From the NCBI GenBank assembly GCA_028703035.1, contig JAQVNR010000002.1, positions 1-45,082 on the forward strand: 45,082 bases of DNA, read 5' to 3'. The notes under the pieces are model-generated. The model did no database searches, had not been told where the DNA came from, and was given only the letters and a program-made list of their open reading frames with translations. The stretch comes from Bacilli bacterium (GTDB taxonomy: Bacteria; Bacillota_I; Bacilli_A; RF39; UBA660). Shown piece after piece: positions 1-8,142 of the stretch (position 1 is its first letter; each line of letters opens with the position of its first letter). The position numbers and the translations under genes are program-made.

Positions 1-2035
1 ATGTCTCATTAAAAGTTGCAGCTGCAGAAATTAAGCCGTCTCTCTGAGTTGATGCTTCTCCGTCGGCTCCACCATACATATACCCAACATATTTCGCATC
101 ATATATATCGGCATTCCATAGATGTTTATCTGTTAATTTGGTATTATCACCTTCTATATTTACTGTACTGCTATCATTAAACTGAGCCTCGGTTCCATTA
201 TATACTAGTCTTATAGAGCCATCGCCATTGATTCTAACAATCTTCCACTGGAAGCTTCCCCAGATTAAATTATTATTGAGTTCAGTTTTAAGACCTCGAT
301 AGTAATATGACATGCCATAATTATCTGGTGTTGCGTATAAGCCTGTATCATCTATAGTTGCTATTTCAGAAAAATCAGGATCACCTTTTGCTTCAATTAC
401 AGCTGGGCCATCCTCTAGGGCAAGAATTGAATCTCTTAAGGTAGGTGCTGTGATTACTACAAATGGGTCAGTAGCGCTACCACTACCACTTACCTGAGTC
501 GAAGATTTGATTGATACTGCTGGCCGCACACCGAGGGTGCCGGCGACAAGACTACTGCCCAGACCGCCACTCGTATTTACATTAAACATGCTCGCATTGC
601 CACTCGAGTTCACAGAGCGAGGCGAAAGCGTCCACCAAACTTTGCTTGTATATAAATAATTGGTGATATTCTTTTCATTAAAAACTAACCCTGCCATAGC
701 TGCCTCATCGGCCGTTAATAAGCCGACTGGATATTTTAAATCTCCATTACCTTCTTCTATATCAGTATTTGTAGTGAAGCAATCATTTGGCTCGGCACAC
801 ATTAAAGTAGGAGTTTTTTTTGTATTTAGGCGGTAATATGCTGCATAATATGTCTCACTTTTCCCACAACCATCTCCGGTAGGGTCTCCGTCTACCTCAC
901 TTTGAAGCTGGCGGTCATTACAAAATAGATTATTTGCTACATCTGATTCATATGATTTATTTAATATATTTTCACTATACCAAGTTTCTAGTTCTGTTTT
1001 TATATTAGTCAATGTCTCATTTAATACAGCTCCTTCTCTTGTAGTTGAAAGAACTCCATTGTCTCCGCCATACATATATCCGACATATTTTGCATCATCA
1101 TAATTAGTTATGTTCCATGCTTGAGTACCTGTTAACTGAGTAACTGTTTCTATATTATTGACAGTGCCATTTGTATTAAACTGAGCCTCGGTGCCATTAT
1201 AAACAAGTCTTATGGAACCATTACCATTGATTCTGACTATCTTCCACTGAAAGCCTCCCCAGATTATGTTGTTATTTAGTTCATCTTTTAGACCTCGATA
1301 GTAATAAGAGGTACCATAATTATCCTCGGCTGCATATAGTCCACTTGTACCGTTTATTACACTAAAATCTGGCGTACCTTTTGACTCAATTGCTGAAGCT
1401 CCTCCATCTTGGGATAAGATTGAATCTTCTAAGGGAAGAATTTCTAGTTCTGTTTTAGTCACACCTATAATTGATAGTCTTACTGATAATTTTTGGTCTT
1501 TTATTGTATCATCTGTCCAAATAGATTCATTATCTCCGTTTAGCCACATTCTAAAGTTATAGACATGTTCTTCTGCACCATTAAATGAACTTGTTAAAAG
1601 AGTATAGTTGTTTTCATATCCAGGTAAAGCTGGTTGAGGTTCTTCTGTTAGTTCACTTAGAAGTAATTTTCGACTAGATGTTAAACCATCTAAGTCTATT
1701 TTTACATATTCTTTATTAGTAATTGTTGATGAGGTTTCTACTGACATAATTATTTGGTATTCTACAAATGTATTACAGTTATTCTTTACAGTAAATCTAT
1801 ATGGTATTTGAGTAGTTCCTTCTTGATCGGTCATTGGATATGAATTAGTTAAATTTAGGGCATCTGTATCACCTTCAATGGATATATCGATGCAGTCTAA
1901 AGTGCTTATCATATTCTCACTTGTTTGAGTCGTACTTTTTCTAAATACTGCATAGGTTGCAATAAATATAACTGCTAGTAAAGCAATTATTCCAATGGTT
2001 AAATAGATTTTATATTTTTTAGCTGTTGTTTTCAT
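1..2035 (-). CDS. Modular surface protein, SipW/TasA-like N-terminus, runs off left edge
   Basis: Open frame of about 678 codons starting at the ATG at 2035 and still open at base 1, so the C-terminus is missing. Residues about 10-30 form a membrane/signal segment; the following domain (to about 190) looks like the TasA/CalY-type envelope proteins. Then comes a repeated module: A begins near residue 203 (DSILSQDGG) and B near 534 (DSILALEDGP). Both carry GLY, YYYRGLK, WKIVRING and IRLVYNGTEAQFN. Module A ends with WWTLSPRS, GVRPAV and SGSGSATDPF, like the DUF6273-type lectin-like domains. Codons between 515 and 638 are much richer in G/C endings than the rest. Likely exported and cell-wall or surface located; ligand unknown. 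The same family recurs at 26538-27617. Confidence 0.75.
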   Translation of the reverse strand, partial: MKTTAKKYKIYLTIGIIALLAVIFIATYAVFRKSTTQTSENMISTLDCIDISIEGDTDALNLTNSYPMTDQEGTTQIPYRFTVKNNCNTFVEYQIIMSVETSSTITNKEYVKIDLDGLTSSRKLLLSELTEEPQPALPGYENNYTLLTSSFNGAEEHVYNFRMWLNGDNESIWTDDTIKDQKLSVRLSIIGVTKTELEILPLEDSILSQDGGASAIESKGTPDFSVINGTSGLYAAEDNYGTSYYYRGLKDELNNNIIWGGFQWKIVRINGNGSIRLVYNGTEAQFNTNGTVNNIETVTQLTGTQAWNITNYDDAKYVGYMYGGDNGVLSTTREGAVLNETLTNIKTELETWYSENILNKSYESDVANNLFCNDRQLQSEVDGDPTGDGCGKSETYYAAYYRLNTKKTPTLMCAEPNDCFTTNTDIEEGNGDLKYPVGLLTADEAAMAGLVFNEKNITNYLYTSKVWWTLSPRSVNSSGNASMFNVNTSGGLGSSLVAGTLGVRPAVSIKSSTQVSGSGSATDPFVVITAPTLRDSILALEDGPAVIEAKGDPDFSEIATIDDTGLYATPDNYGMSYYYRGLKTELNNNLIWGSFQWKIVRINGDGSIRLVYNGTEAQFNDSSTVNIEGDNTKLTDKHLWNADIYDAKYVGYMYGGADGEASTQRDGLISAAATFNET
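515..638 (-). other. GC-shifted lectin-like patch inside the surface protein
   Basis: This stretch encodes WWTLSPRS to GVRPAV (residues about 465-507). It uses TCG, CGC, GTG, GCG, AGC, CTG, GGC, CTC and CGG codons although the flanking gene uses A/T-ended codons. It is rich in Ser, Asn and Gly and sits where C-type-lectin folds carry their exposed binding loops. It resembles variable repeats of diversity-generating retroelements, but no reverse transcriptase or template repeat is visible here. Confidence 0.45.
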
Positions 2036-2070
2036 ATATATATCTTCTACTTTCTTAAATAAAGTTTAAC

Positions 2071-2093
2071 ATAAAAATAGATTGAATTCAATC
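2071..2093 (-). terminator. Weak palindromic terminator after spoVAEb
   Basis: The 14-base perfect palindrome GATTGAATTCAATC (2080-2093) directly follows the spoVAEb stop and is followed on the minus strand by TATTTTTAT. It has no unpaired loop, so termination would be weak. It separates the spoVA operon from the surface-protein gene. Confidence 0.35.
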
Positions 2094-2442
2094 AATCTTT
2101 TGGTTTTGTAAAAATGCTGGCAACAAATGCAAATACTACGGCGGAAACGACTCCTGCTGATACTGCGGCAAGCATTCCTGTAAAAAGTCCAAGGGTACCA
2201 TTTTCTAAATAGCCAGTATAGGTTCCGTTTAGAAGTAAATTACCAAATGAAACAATGGGAATATTTGCCCCTGCTCCAACTATGGATACTATTTTATCGT
2301 ATATATTAAATATTCCCAGGAATGCTCCTAGTACAACAAATATTGTTGTAACGTGTCCGGGAGTAAGTTTGGTATTGTCTAATATAATTTGACCGATTAA
2401 ACAAATAGTACCACAAAATAGAAAAGAATAAACTAAGGTCAT
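2092..2442 (-). CDS. spoVAE: Stage V sporulation protein AE (SpoVAEb)
   Basis: A 116-residue, strongly hydrophobic protein with several membrane segments and glycine-rich stretches (SFGNLLLNG), the usual size and look of SpoVAEb. With SpoVAC and SpoVAD it forms the inner-membrane channel that moves Ca-dipicolinate into the forespore and out at germination. The ATG at 2442 has a strong GGAGGTGG site lying inside the end of spoVAD, and the two genes overlap by 4 bases, so they are translationally coupled. Last gene of the operon. Stop is TGA. Confidence 0.88.
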   Translation of the reverse strand: MTLVYSFLFCGTICLIGQIILDNTKLTPGHVTTIFVVLGAFLGIFNIYDKIVSIVGAGANIPIVSFGNLLLNGTYTGYLENGTLGLFTGMLAAVSAGVVSAVVFAFVASIFTKPKD

Positions 2443-3386
2443 TTTTCCACCTCCAAATATATTGCGTGGGTAACTGTTGGGATTGTATTTTTTTGATTTA
2501 CTAGTACTGGGCTGTGTAAAGAACCTGTTGCTAAATATAATATTTTTTTATATTTTTTTTGATGAATATATTTTGTTACTAGCATTAGGGCTTGAGCAGC
2601 GGTTCCGCTTGCTCCGGCATATTCAAAATTTTTATAAAATTCTGCTCCAGCATCAAAATGGTTTTTTATGCTTAGGTTATATTCTTGTTTTAATGTTTCT
2701 TTAAAAATATTTTCTCCTACTTTACCAAGGTCTCCAGTTAAAATTAAATCATAATCTTTAATAGTTGTGTTTGTAATAGTTAAATGTTCGATTAAAGTTT
2801 TAACAGCTCCGAGTGCCATAACAGCTCCCATATTATGAGCATCTTTGATATAAGAATCTATTGTTTTACCTAAGGTAGCGCTTACTATTTTTATTTTTGA
2901 TGGGGTTTTTGAAAGTTTTATTCCGACAGCTGCGGTTGCTGTTGATGAGCTTCTTGCAGGTTTTGGAGCTCCATATTCAACGGGAAATCTAAATTGTTTT
3001 TCAGCAGCTAAGTTATGAGAACTAGTAATAAATATTCCTTCTTTAATAAGTTTACTTTGGATAAAAGTAGATAATGTAATAAGTGATGATGCTGAGGTTG
3101 CGCATGCTGAGTACATTCCCATTGAAGGAATATTTATATTCATAGTTGAAAGTGCAAAAGCTGTTAGTTGATTAGTTAAATCTCCGCCTACTATTAGTTC
3201 TGTTTTATTATCTATTAATTTATTTAAAATAGTCTTTTGCATTTTAGCTTCAGCTTTCTCCATAGTTTTTTCATTATAATAATCATCTTCTAAATAAAGA
3301 TCACAATTTTTAACTCCAGATTCTTTTTCAAAGGGACCAGCTACTACATAATAATCAGTTAGATAAACATCTTTAAAGTTAAACAT
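2439..3386 (-). CDS. spoVAD: Stage V sporulation protein AD (SpoVAD)
   Basis: A 315-residue protein with a thiolase-like fold typical of SpoVAD (about 338 residues in Bacillus subtilis). Seen are VGGDLTNQ, GMYSACATSASSL with the conserved Cys, YGAPKPARSSSTATAA and a glycine-rich GASGTAAQA. In the family it is the cytoplasmic, dipicolinic-acid-binding subunit of the SpoVA channel. The ATG at 3386 has an AAGGTG site about 8 bases upstream. It overlaps spoVAC upstream by 8 bases and spoVAEb downstream by 4, in a tight operon with the sigma factor. Its TGA stop supports a standard code. Confidence 0.93.
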   Translation of the reverse strand: MFNFKDVYLTDYYVVAGPFEKESGVKNCDLYLEDDYYNEKTMEKAEAKMQKTILNKLIDNKTELIVGGDLTNQLTAFALSTMNINIPSMGMYSACATSASSLITLSTFIQSKLIKEGIFITSSHNLAAEKQFRFPVEYGAPKPARSSSTATAAVGIKLSKTPSKIKIVSATLGKTIDSYIKDAHNMGAVMALGAVKTLIEHLTITNTTIKDYDLILTGDLGKVGENIFKETLKQEYNLSIKNHFDAGAEFYKNFEYAGASGTAAQALMLVTKYIHQKKYKKILYLATGSLHSPVLVNQKNTIPTVTHAIYLEVEK

Positions 3387-3816
3387 AAATTATCACCTTA
3401 ATAATGGCAAAGAAAAATGCTGATACTATTCCATAAAGTAAAATACAACCAGCTAGTTTAAAAAACGATGCACCAACTCCAGTAATGAGCCCATCTGTTT
3501 TATAGTCAAGAGCACTACTGGTAATAGAGTGAGCAAACCCAGTAATAGGTACGATTAATCCACATTTATATTTCATTACTAATTTATCAAAAAAACTTAA
3601 AGCAGTAAAAATACTAGCCATTAAAATATAAATTATTAAAACCCAAGTAGTTGCATCTTTTACTGTTAAATGTAAATTATAAACAAGTAGTAGTTTTATG
3701 CCTTCGGCAATAAATCCTAATACTCCTCCCATAAGAAATGCCAGAGCAGAATTTTCTAATTTCTTTTCTTTTGGAGTTAAGTCTTTGACAATTTTTAAAT
3801 ATTTATTTTTATTCAA
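3379..3816 (-). CDS. spoVAC: Stage V sporulation protein AC (SpoVAC)
   Basis: A 145-residue integral membrane protein with the SpoVAC hallmark region PITGFAHS and GLITGVGASFFKLAG; family length is about 150. It is the channel-forming subunit of the SpoVA dipicolinate transporter. The start used is TTG at 3816, supported by an AGGTGAT site about 8 bases upstream; no in-frame ATG lies nearby. It follows the sigma-factor gene by 32 bases. The spoVAA and spoVAB genes that precede spoVAC in Bacillus are absent, so only the minimal AC-AD-AEb core is kept. Confidence 0.92.
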   Translation of the reverse strand: MNKNKYLKIVKDLTPKEKKLENSALAFLMGGVLGFIAEGIKLLLVYNLHLTVKDATTWVLIIYILMASIFTALSFFDKLVMKYKCGLIVPITGFAHSITSSALDYKTDGLITGVGASFFKLAGCILLYGIVSAFFFAIIKVIIYV

Positions 3817-3848
3817 ATTAAAATCACCTAATTATATTATGGGTGATT

Positions 3849-4493
3849 TTATAAAGCAATATACTCTTTTATCTTTTTTTTACTTTTAGTTTCAAGTCTT
3901 GAGACTTTAACTTGACTAATACCTAAAACAGTTGCTGTTTCTGTTTGTGATAAATCCTGGAAATAACGATAATCAATTACTGATTGTTCTAGAGGCTCTA
4001 AAGTTTCTATTGAGTCATTTACTAATATTTTATCATCGACATTATCTTCTACTTTAATAAAGTCTATTAATTCAGATTCTCCTAGACTTTCGAATTCATA
4101 GTCAAGGCTTAACATTGATTCAGTTAATAGTAAAACATCAGTTGCTATAGTCTCATCTATTTCAGCATATAAGCATATTTCAGTTAGAGTCGGTTCTTTT
4201 TTTAGTTTTTGAATTAATTCTTCTTTAGCAAGATTAATATTTTTTAATATTTTTAAATAATATTTATTTAATTTAATATCTCGACTTTTATTAGTAAGTT
4301 CATACATTTCCCCAAATATATATTTATAGGAAAAACTCATAAAGTTTACCCCAAGTGTTTCATCAAATTTTCTACTTGCTTTTATTAAACCAATACATCC
4401 AGCTTGAAATAAATCTGATATTTCAACATTATAAAACTTTTTAGCTATTTTATATATATAATTTTCATATTGTAATATTAACTTTTCTTCCAT
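3849..4493 (-). CDS. sigF: Sporulation sigma factor, SigF-type
   Basis: A 214-residue sigma-70 family factor without region 1.1. Region 2 shows DLFQAGCIGLIKASRKFD; region 4 ends with the helix-turn-helix LSQTETATVLGISQVKVSR, characteristic of SigF/SigG. The position between a STAS gene and spoVAC matches spoIIAC (sigF) in the Bacillus spoIIA-spoVA region. Its ATG at 4493 lies one base past the upstream stop with no clear Shine-Dalgarno, implying coupled translation. It is shorter than Bacillus SigF (255 residues), and no anti-sigma gene spoIIAB lies beside it. SigG is the alternative assignment. Confidence 0.82.
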   Translation of the reverse strand: MEEKLILQYENYIYKIAKKFYNVEISDLFQAGCIGLIKASRKFDETLGVNFMSFSYKYIFGEMYELTNKSRDIKLNKYYLKILKNINLAKEELIQKLKKEPTLTEICLYAEIDETIATDVLLLTESMLSLDYEFESLGESELIDFIKVEDNVDDKILVNDSIETLEPLEQSVIDYRYFQDLSQTETATVLGISQVKVSRLETKSKKKIKEYIAL

Positions 4494-4494
4494 G

Positions 4495-4812
4495 TTACAT
4501 ATTTATTAGCGATAGAGCTGCTAGCTCATTTTCCACTATTTTAAATTTATTATTTAAAATAAGTTTTGTATTACAAATAAGACCTTCACCGTGATTTAGT
4601 CTAGCAGCTTCTATGCCTCTTTCTAATGATTCTTTTCCATAATTATCTATTACTGTAAGTGCTCCTAAGTTGTAAACAATATATTTAATACCATGTTTAA
4701 TAATAACTGGTATTAAGTATTCATTTAAACTTTTAACTGTCTCTTTAGTTAGATTACCTTTTAATCTTATAAAAAGTACTCCTTTTCTAAATTCCATATT
4801 TATTTTTAACAT
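4495..4812 (-). CDS. spoIIAA: STAS-domain protein in the SpoIIAA position, phospho-site lost
   Basis: A 105-residue single STAS domain that lines up with the anti-anti-sigma factor SpoIIAA from VLFIRLKGNL onward. In Bacillus subtilis SpoIIAA, Ser58 in D-S-S-G is phosphorylated by the kinase/anti-sigma SpoIIAB. Here the matching site reads D56-N-Y-G59, so the phosphorylatable Ser and its neighbour are both replaced. It is the first gene of the operon, with an AAGGCGG site before the ATG at 4812, and runs directly into sigF with no spoIIAB between. A short inverted repeat (4836-4851) lies upstream. It may bind a divergent partner, act without phosphorylation, or be a relic. Confidence 0.7.
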   Translation of the reverse strand: MLKINMEFRKGVLFIRLKGNLTKETVKSLNEYLIPVIIKHGIKYIVYNLGALTVIDNYGKESLERGIEAARLNHGEGLICNTKLILNNKFKIVENELAALSLINM

Positions 4813-4918
4813 TATTTTCCGCCTTTAAAGTAATATAGGGTAATAGCCCTACTTTTTAAACAGTTTCGACAAAACTAGTTTTTATTTGTTTTTAGTATTT
4901 GTAAAGTAGTTGTAAAGT

Positions 4919-4947
4919 TTGACAAAATTAAAAACTTATACTATAAT
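4919..4947 (+). promoter_or_regulatory. Consensus SigA promoter for RNase J gene
   Basis: TTGACA at 4919-4924 and TATAAT at 4942-4947 are separated by exactly 17 bases. A transcript from here would have a leader of roughly 110 bases before the RNase J start at 5067. Confidence 0.85.
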
Positions 4948-5066
4948 ACAAATACCAAGAAAACTTTTAATTTTTTATTTTGAAGAGAAATACTATTTAT
5001 TTATGAATTATTTTGGGTCAAAATATATTGTTTTTAGTTTAAAAAAGAAATTTTCAAGGAGGAAAC

Positions 5067-6734
5067 ATGAAAGAAAAAGAAAAAGTGACGAATGTTATTG
5101 CGCTTGGCGGCTTAGGAGAAGTCGGCAAAAACATGTATGTTATTGCTCATGATGATGAAATCATCATTCTTGATGCTGGAGTATTATTTCCAGAATCAGA
5201 ATTACTAGGAATAGATTATGTTATTCAAGATATAGCTTATCTAAAAAATAATCAAGAAAAGATTAAGGCTTTAATTATTACTCACGGTCATGAAGATCAT
5301 ATTGGTGGTATTTCGTTTTTAGTTCAAAATTTAAATATTCCAATTATTTACTCACCAGGGATTAGTACTGATCTTATTAAAAATAAACTTGCTGATCGAG
5401 GAGTTGGTTATAAAAACATTGAAACTTATAATAAAAATACGGTGATTAAGTTTAAACACTTTACAATTGATTTTGTTAATACTACTCATTCAATACCTGA
5501 TAGTTATGGAATCGTTATTAGAACACCTAATGGAATTATATTTAATACTGGTGATTTTAAGTTTGATTTAACTCCAATTGGACCAATAGCCGACATTCAT
5601 AAGATGGCGCAGCTTGGTAAAGAGGGAGTAAAATTATTATTATCTGACAGTACTAATGCTTTAAATCCAGGTTCATCACAAAGTGAGAGCTCGGTTGATG
5701 AGGCACTTGGTGATGTTTTTGCCAAAAGTACCTCAAGAATAATTCTTGCTACTTTTGCATCTAATATTTACCGAATTAAACATATTATTGAAACGTGTCG
5801 GAAGAATAACCGCAAGATTGTTACATTTGGTAGAAGTATGGAAACAGCTAAAGAAATCGCTATTAAAAATAATTTAATTACTGATAAGACTATTTTTATT
5901 GAAGCGGGTGAAGCCAAAAGCTTAAAGAAACATGAAATATGTATTTTGTGTACTGGTTCTCAAGGAGAACCACTTGCTGCTTTATCAAGAATTGCTAATG
6001 GGACTCATAGGCAAATTGAACTAATGACTGATGATATAGTTGTCTTTTCATCAAGTCCAATACCAGGCAACAGAGTTAGTATCAACCGGATAATTAATAA
6101 ATTATATTTAAAAGGTGTTAGAGTTTATACTAATACTAAATTATCTGACATTCATACATCAGGGCATGCCAATCAAGAAGAATTAAAATGGATGTTAAGG
6201 CTTATTAATCCAGAGTATTTTATGCCTGTTCATGGAGAATACCGCATGCTTAAAGCTCATGGTGATTTAGCAGAAGACTGTGGCATTCCTAAAGAAAATA
6301 TATTTATTTGTGCAAACGGAGATAACCTTGAACTAACAAAAGATGGTGTAAGACAAGGTAAAAAAGTTCAAGCTGGAGATGTTTATGTTGATGGATCTCG
6401 AATTGGTGATATTGGTTCAGTTGTTATTAAAGATCGAAAACTAATGAGCCAAGATGGCATCTTAGTGGCAATTATCAATATTAATCCTCGCACGCGAGAA
6501 TTATTAATTAGACCTAATATTACAACAAGAGGATTTGTTTTAATTAATGAAAATATTCCGCTTATTGCTAAAATAGAAAAAAAAGTTAGCGAAATAATAA
6601 CTAACTCTATTAAAACTTCTTATAACTATTTAGATTTAAAAAATCAAATTATTTTAGAACTTAATCCTTTTATTAACAATTTAACTGGAAGAAGACCAAT
6701 TATTATGCCAGTTATTATGGAAGTGAAAATTTAA
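5067..6734 (+). CDS. rnj: Ribonuclease J
   Basis: A 555-residue beta-CASP metallo-beta-lactamase RNase, the standard length for RNase J. The metal-binding motif HGHEDHIGG is at residues 73-81. Downstream are SDSTNALNPGSS, the beta-CASP segment with FGRSMETAKEIA, TGSQGEPLAALSRI and the histidine-bearing HTSGHANQEE and MPVHGEYRML. It does 5'-3' exo- and endonucleolytic RNA decay and maturation in the cytoplasm. The ATG at 5067 has a perfect AAGGAGG 4 bases upstream. It is transcribed alone from the promoter at 4919, divergent from the sporulation operon, and its stop interlocks with the stop of the convergent ZIP gene. Confidence 0.95.
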   Translation: MKEKEKVTNVIALGGLGEVGKNMYVIAHDDEIIILDAGVLFPESELLGIDYVIQDIAYLKNNQEKIKALIITHGHEDHIGGISFLVQNLNIPIIYSPGISTDLIKNKLADRGVGYKNIETYNKNTVIKFKHFTIDFVNTTHSIPDSYGIVIRTPNGIIFNTGDFKFDLTPIGPIADIHKMAQLGKEGVKLLLSDSTNALNPGSSQSESSVDEALGDVFAKSTSRIILATFASNIYRIKHIIETCRKNNRKIVTFGRSMETAKEIAIKNNLITDKTIFIEAGEAKSLKKHEICILCTGSQGEPLAALSRIANGTHRQIELMTDDIVVFSSSPIPGNRVSINRIINKLYLKGVRVYTNTKLSDIHTSGHANQEELKWMLRLINPEYFMPVHGEYRMLKAHGDLAEDCGIPKENIFICANGDNLELTKDGVRQGKKVQAGDVYVDGSRIGDIGSVVIKDRKLMSQDGILVAIININPRTRELLIRPNITTRGFVLINENIPLIAKIEKKVSEIITNSIKTSYNYLDLKNQIILELNPFINNLTGRRPIIMPVIMEVKI

Positions 6735-7504
6735 CCTAAAGAAATATCAAGAATCATCATAATAATAAATCCAATAATTAAAAGTAAGGCCATTTGGTCT
6801 TTTTTTTCGTTTGTCATGCTTTCAGGTATTAATTCAACAACTATTACATATAACATCGCACCAGCTGCAAAAGCAAGCAAAAATGGTAATATAAACTGAA
6901 ATTTAATTGCTAAAAATAAACCCAGAAGGGCTCCTATAGGTTCAACAGCTGCTGTTGCTGCCCCAATTAAAAATGACTTTAGTTTTGAATATCCTTTTCG
7001 ATAAAGAGGGAAACTAATAGCGCACCCTTCTGGGAAATTTTGAATACCAATTCCAAGTGCAAGAGATAATGCTCCCATAACTGTTGCTCCTGGTACTCCA
7101 TATATTGCAGAACCAAAAGCTACCCCAATTGCCATTCCTTCTGGAAAATTATGCATCGTTATTGATAAAATCAACATATTCATGCGGTCGTTTTTCTTAG
7201 TTCTCTGATAAAATTTATCTCCTAAATATAATAATAGTCCGCCACTAAATATTCCTAAACCACATAAAAGCCATGAATTTAAGTGAATATTTTCCGAGTA
7301 TGATAAAGCCGGATTAATAAGGGAAAACATAGTTGATGCTAGCATTATACCTGCTGATATAGAAAGTAATTTATCCATTTTATTTTTATCAATACTTTTA
7401 AATAAGAATACCATCGCCGATCCAATAGCAGTTATAAAAAACGTTAAAAAGCTGGCTAATAATGTTTGAATAACTGGGTGTAAATTATAAAAAAAATCAA
7501 TCAT
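6731..7504 (-). CDS. ZIP-family metal transporter
   Basis: A 257-residue, eight-helix membrane protein of the ZIP/ZupT type. Both metal-path motifs are clear: MHNFPEGMAIGVAFGS in one helix and GIQNFPEGCAISFPLYR in the next. ZIP carriers bring Zn(II), Fe(II) or Mn(II) into the cytoplasm; the exact metal cannot be read from the sequence. The ATG at 7504 is preceded by GAGGAGA. The TAA overlaps the TAA of the convergent rnj by 2 bases, leaving no room for a terminator between the two genes. Confidence 0.88.
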   Translation of the reverse strand: MIDFFYNLHPVIQTLLASFLTFFITAIGSAMVFLFKSIDKNKMDKLLSISAGIMLASTMFSLINPALSYSENIHLNSWLLCGLGIFSGGLLLYLGDKFYQRTKKNDRMNMLILSITMHNFPEGMAIGVAFGSAIYGVPGATVMGALSLALGIGIQNFPEGCAISFPLYRKGYSKLKSFLIGAATAAVEPIGALLGLFLAIKFQFILPFLLAFAAGAMLYVIVVELIPESMTNEKKDQMALLLIIGFIIMMILDISLG

Positions 7505-7527
7505 AAACTTCTCCTCTAGGATATGTT

Positions 7528-7773
7528 ATGATTGATTTAAAAAAATGTTTTATTCAATCTTTATATTCTTCTAATTCATTTGATTTTCATAATAATCAAA
7601 TTGATTGCTTTGATACCTTTGATGTAAATTGTTTTTTCACTAGCAGTGATTATCAATGATTTTTATCTCGATATGATCATATAATGCTTTTAAATAATAG
7701 TGCTTTCCATTATCCGGCTGGTCATAGCTATCACATTAAATTTGGTATAAAAACATTTGTATTCTGCATTTAA
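7528..7773 (+). pseudogene. 81-codon reading frame with one in-frame TGA
   Basis: This 265-base gap is filled by one plus-strand frame that has an ATG at 7528 with AGGA upstream. It encodes 43 residues up to TGA at 7657-7659, then 37 more (FLSRYDHIMLLNN onward) to TAA at 7771, exactly over the stop of the convergent gene. Without the TGA it would be one small gene. I do not recognise the product. It could be a decayed gene, a readthrough gene or a chance open frame. Confidence 0.3.
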
Positions 7774-8120
7774 AAGCCTAATATTGATGTCGTATCAAAA
7801 AACATATTTGGAGGTAAACAAACATTATATTTTTCACCAAATGAATTTATAAATTCATCAGTTAACTTTTTATTAATCTCATATTCTTTGGCAATCTCTT
7901 CTTTTATTTTTTCTCGCTTTGCATAAGCTTCTTTTGCATCTACATAAATGATTCCATAAGATATATCATATGAAAAATATATTTCATATAAATCTTCTTT
8001 AGAAGAAAATAAGCTTACTTCTACTTGTTCATCTAACACTTCACTAATCTCTAAATAAGTATTCATATAATGTCTTGCTTCTTCTGAAAAATTTTCAGTC
8101 ACATTTACCCATTTATACAT
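7770..8120 (-). CDS. Unknown 116-residue protein downstream of AAA ATPase
   Basis: I do not recognise this acidic, soluble-looking protein. It has no signal peptide or membrane segment. A central part (about 75-95) is a charged helix (AKREKIKEEIAKEYEIN), followed by FGEKYNVCLPPNMFF. It starts 22 bases after the AAA ATPase gene ends, on the same strand, and a GAGAGATGAAG purine run precedes the ATG at 8120. It is therefore probably co-transcribed with the ATPase from the promoter at 9442-9470. Confidence 0.6.
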   Translation of the reverse strand: MYKWVNVTENFSEEARHYMNTYLEISEVLDEQVEVSLFSSKEDLYEIYFSYDISYGIIYVDAKEAYAKREKIKEEIAKEYEINKKLTDEFINSFGEKYNVCLPPNMFFDTTSILGF

Positions 8121-8142
8121 ATTTCTTCATCTCTCATTCTAT

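Noticed and set aside
1..2035. A complete diversity-generating retroelement
   Set aside because: Only a variable-region-like patch is visible; no reverse transcriptase, accessory protein or template repeat lies in the window.
7528..7773. Use of genetic code 4 (UGA = Trp)
   Set aside because: spoVAD, phosphohexomutase and other genes end properly on TGA, all conserved Trp are TGG, and the tRNA-Trp anticodon is CCA.
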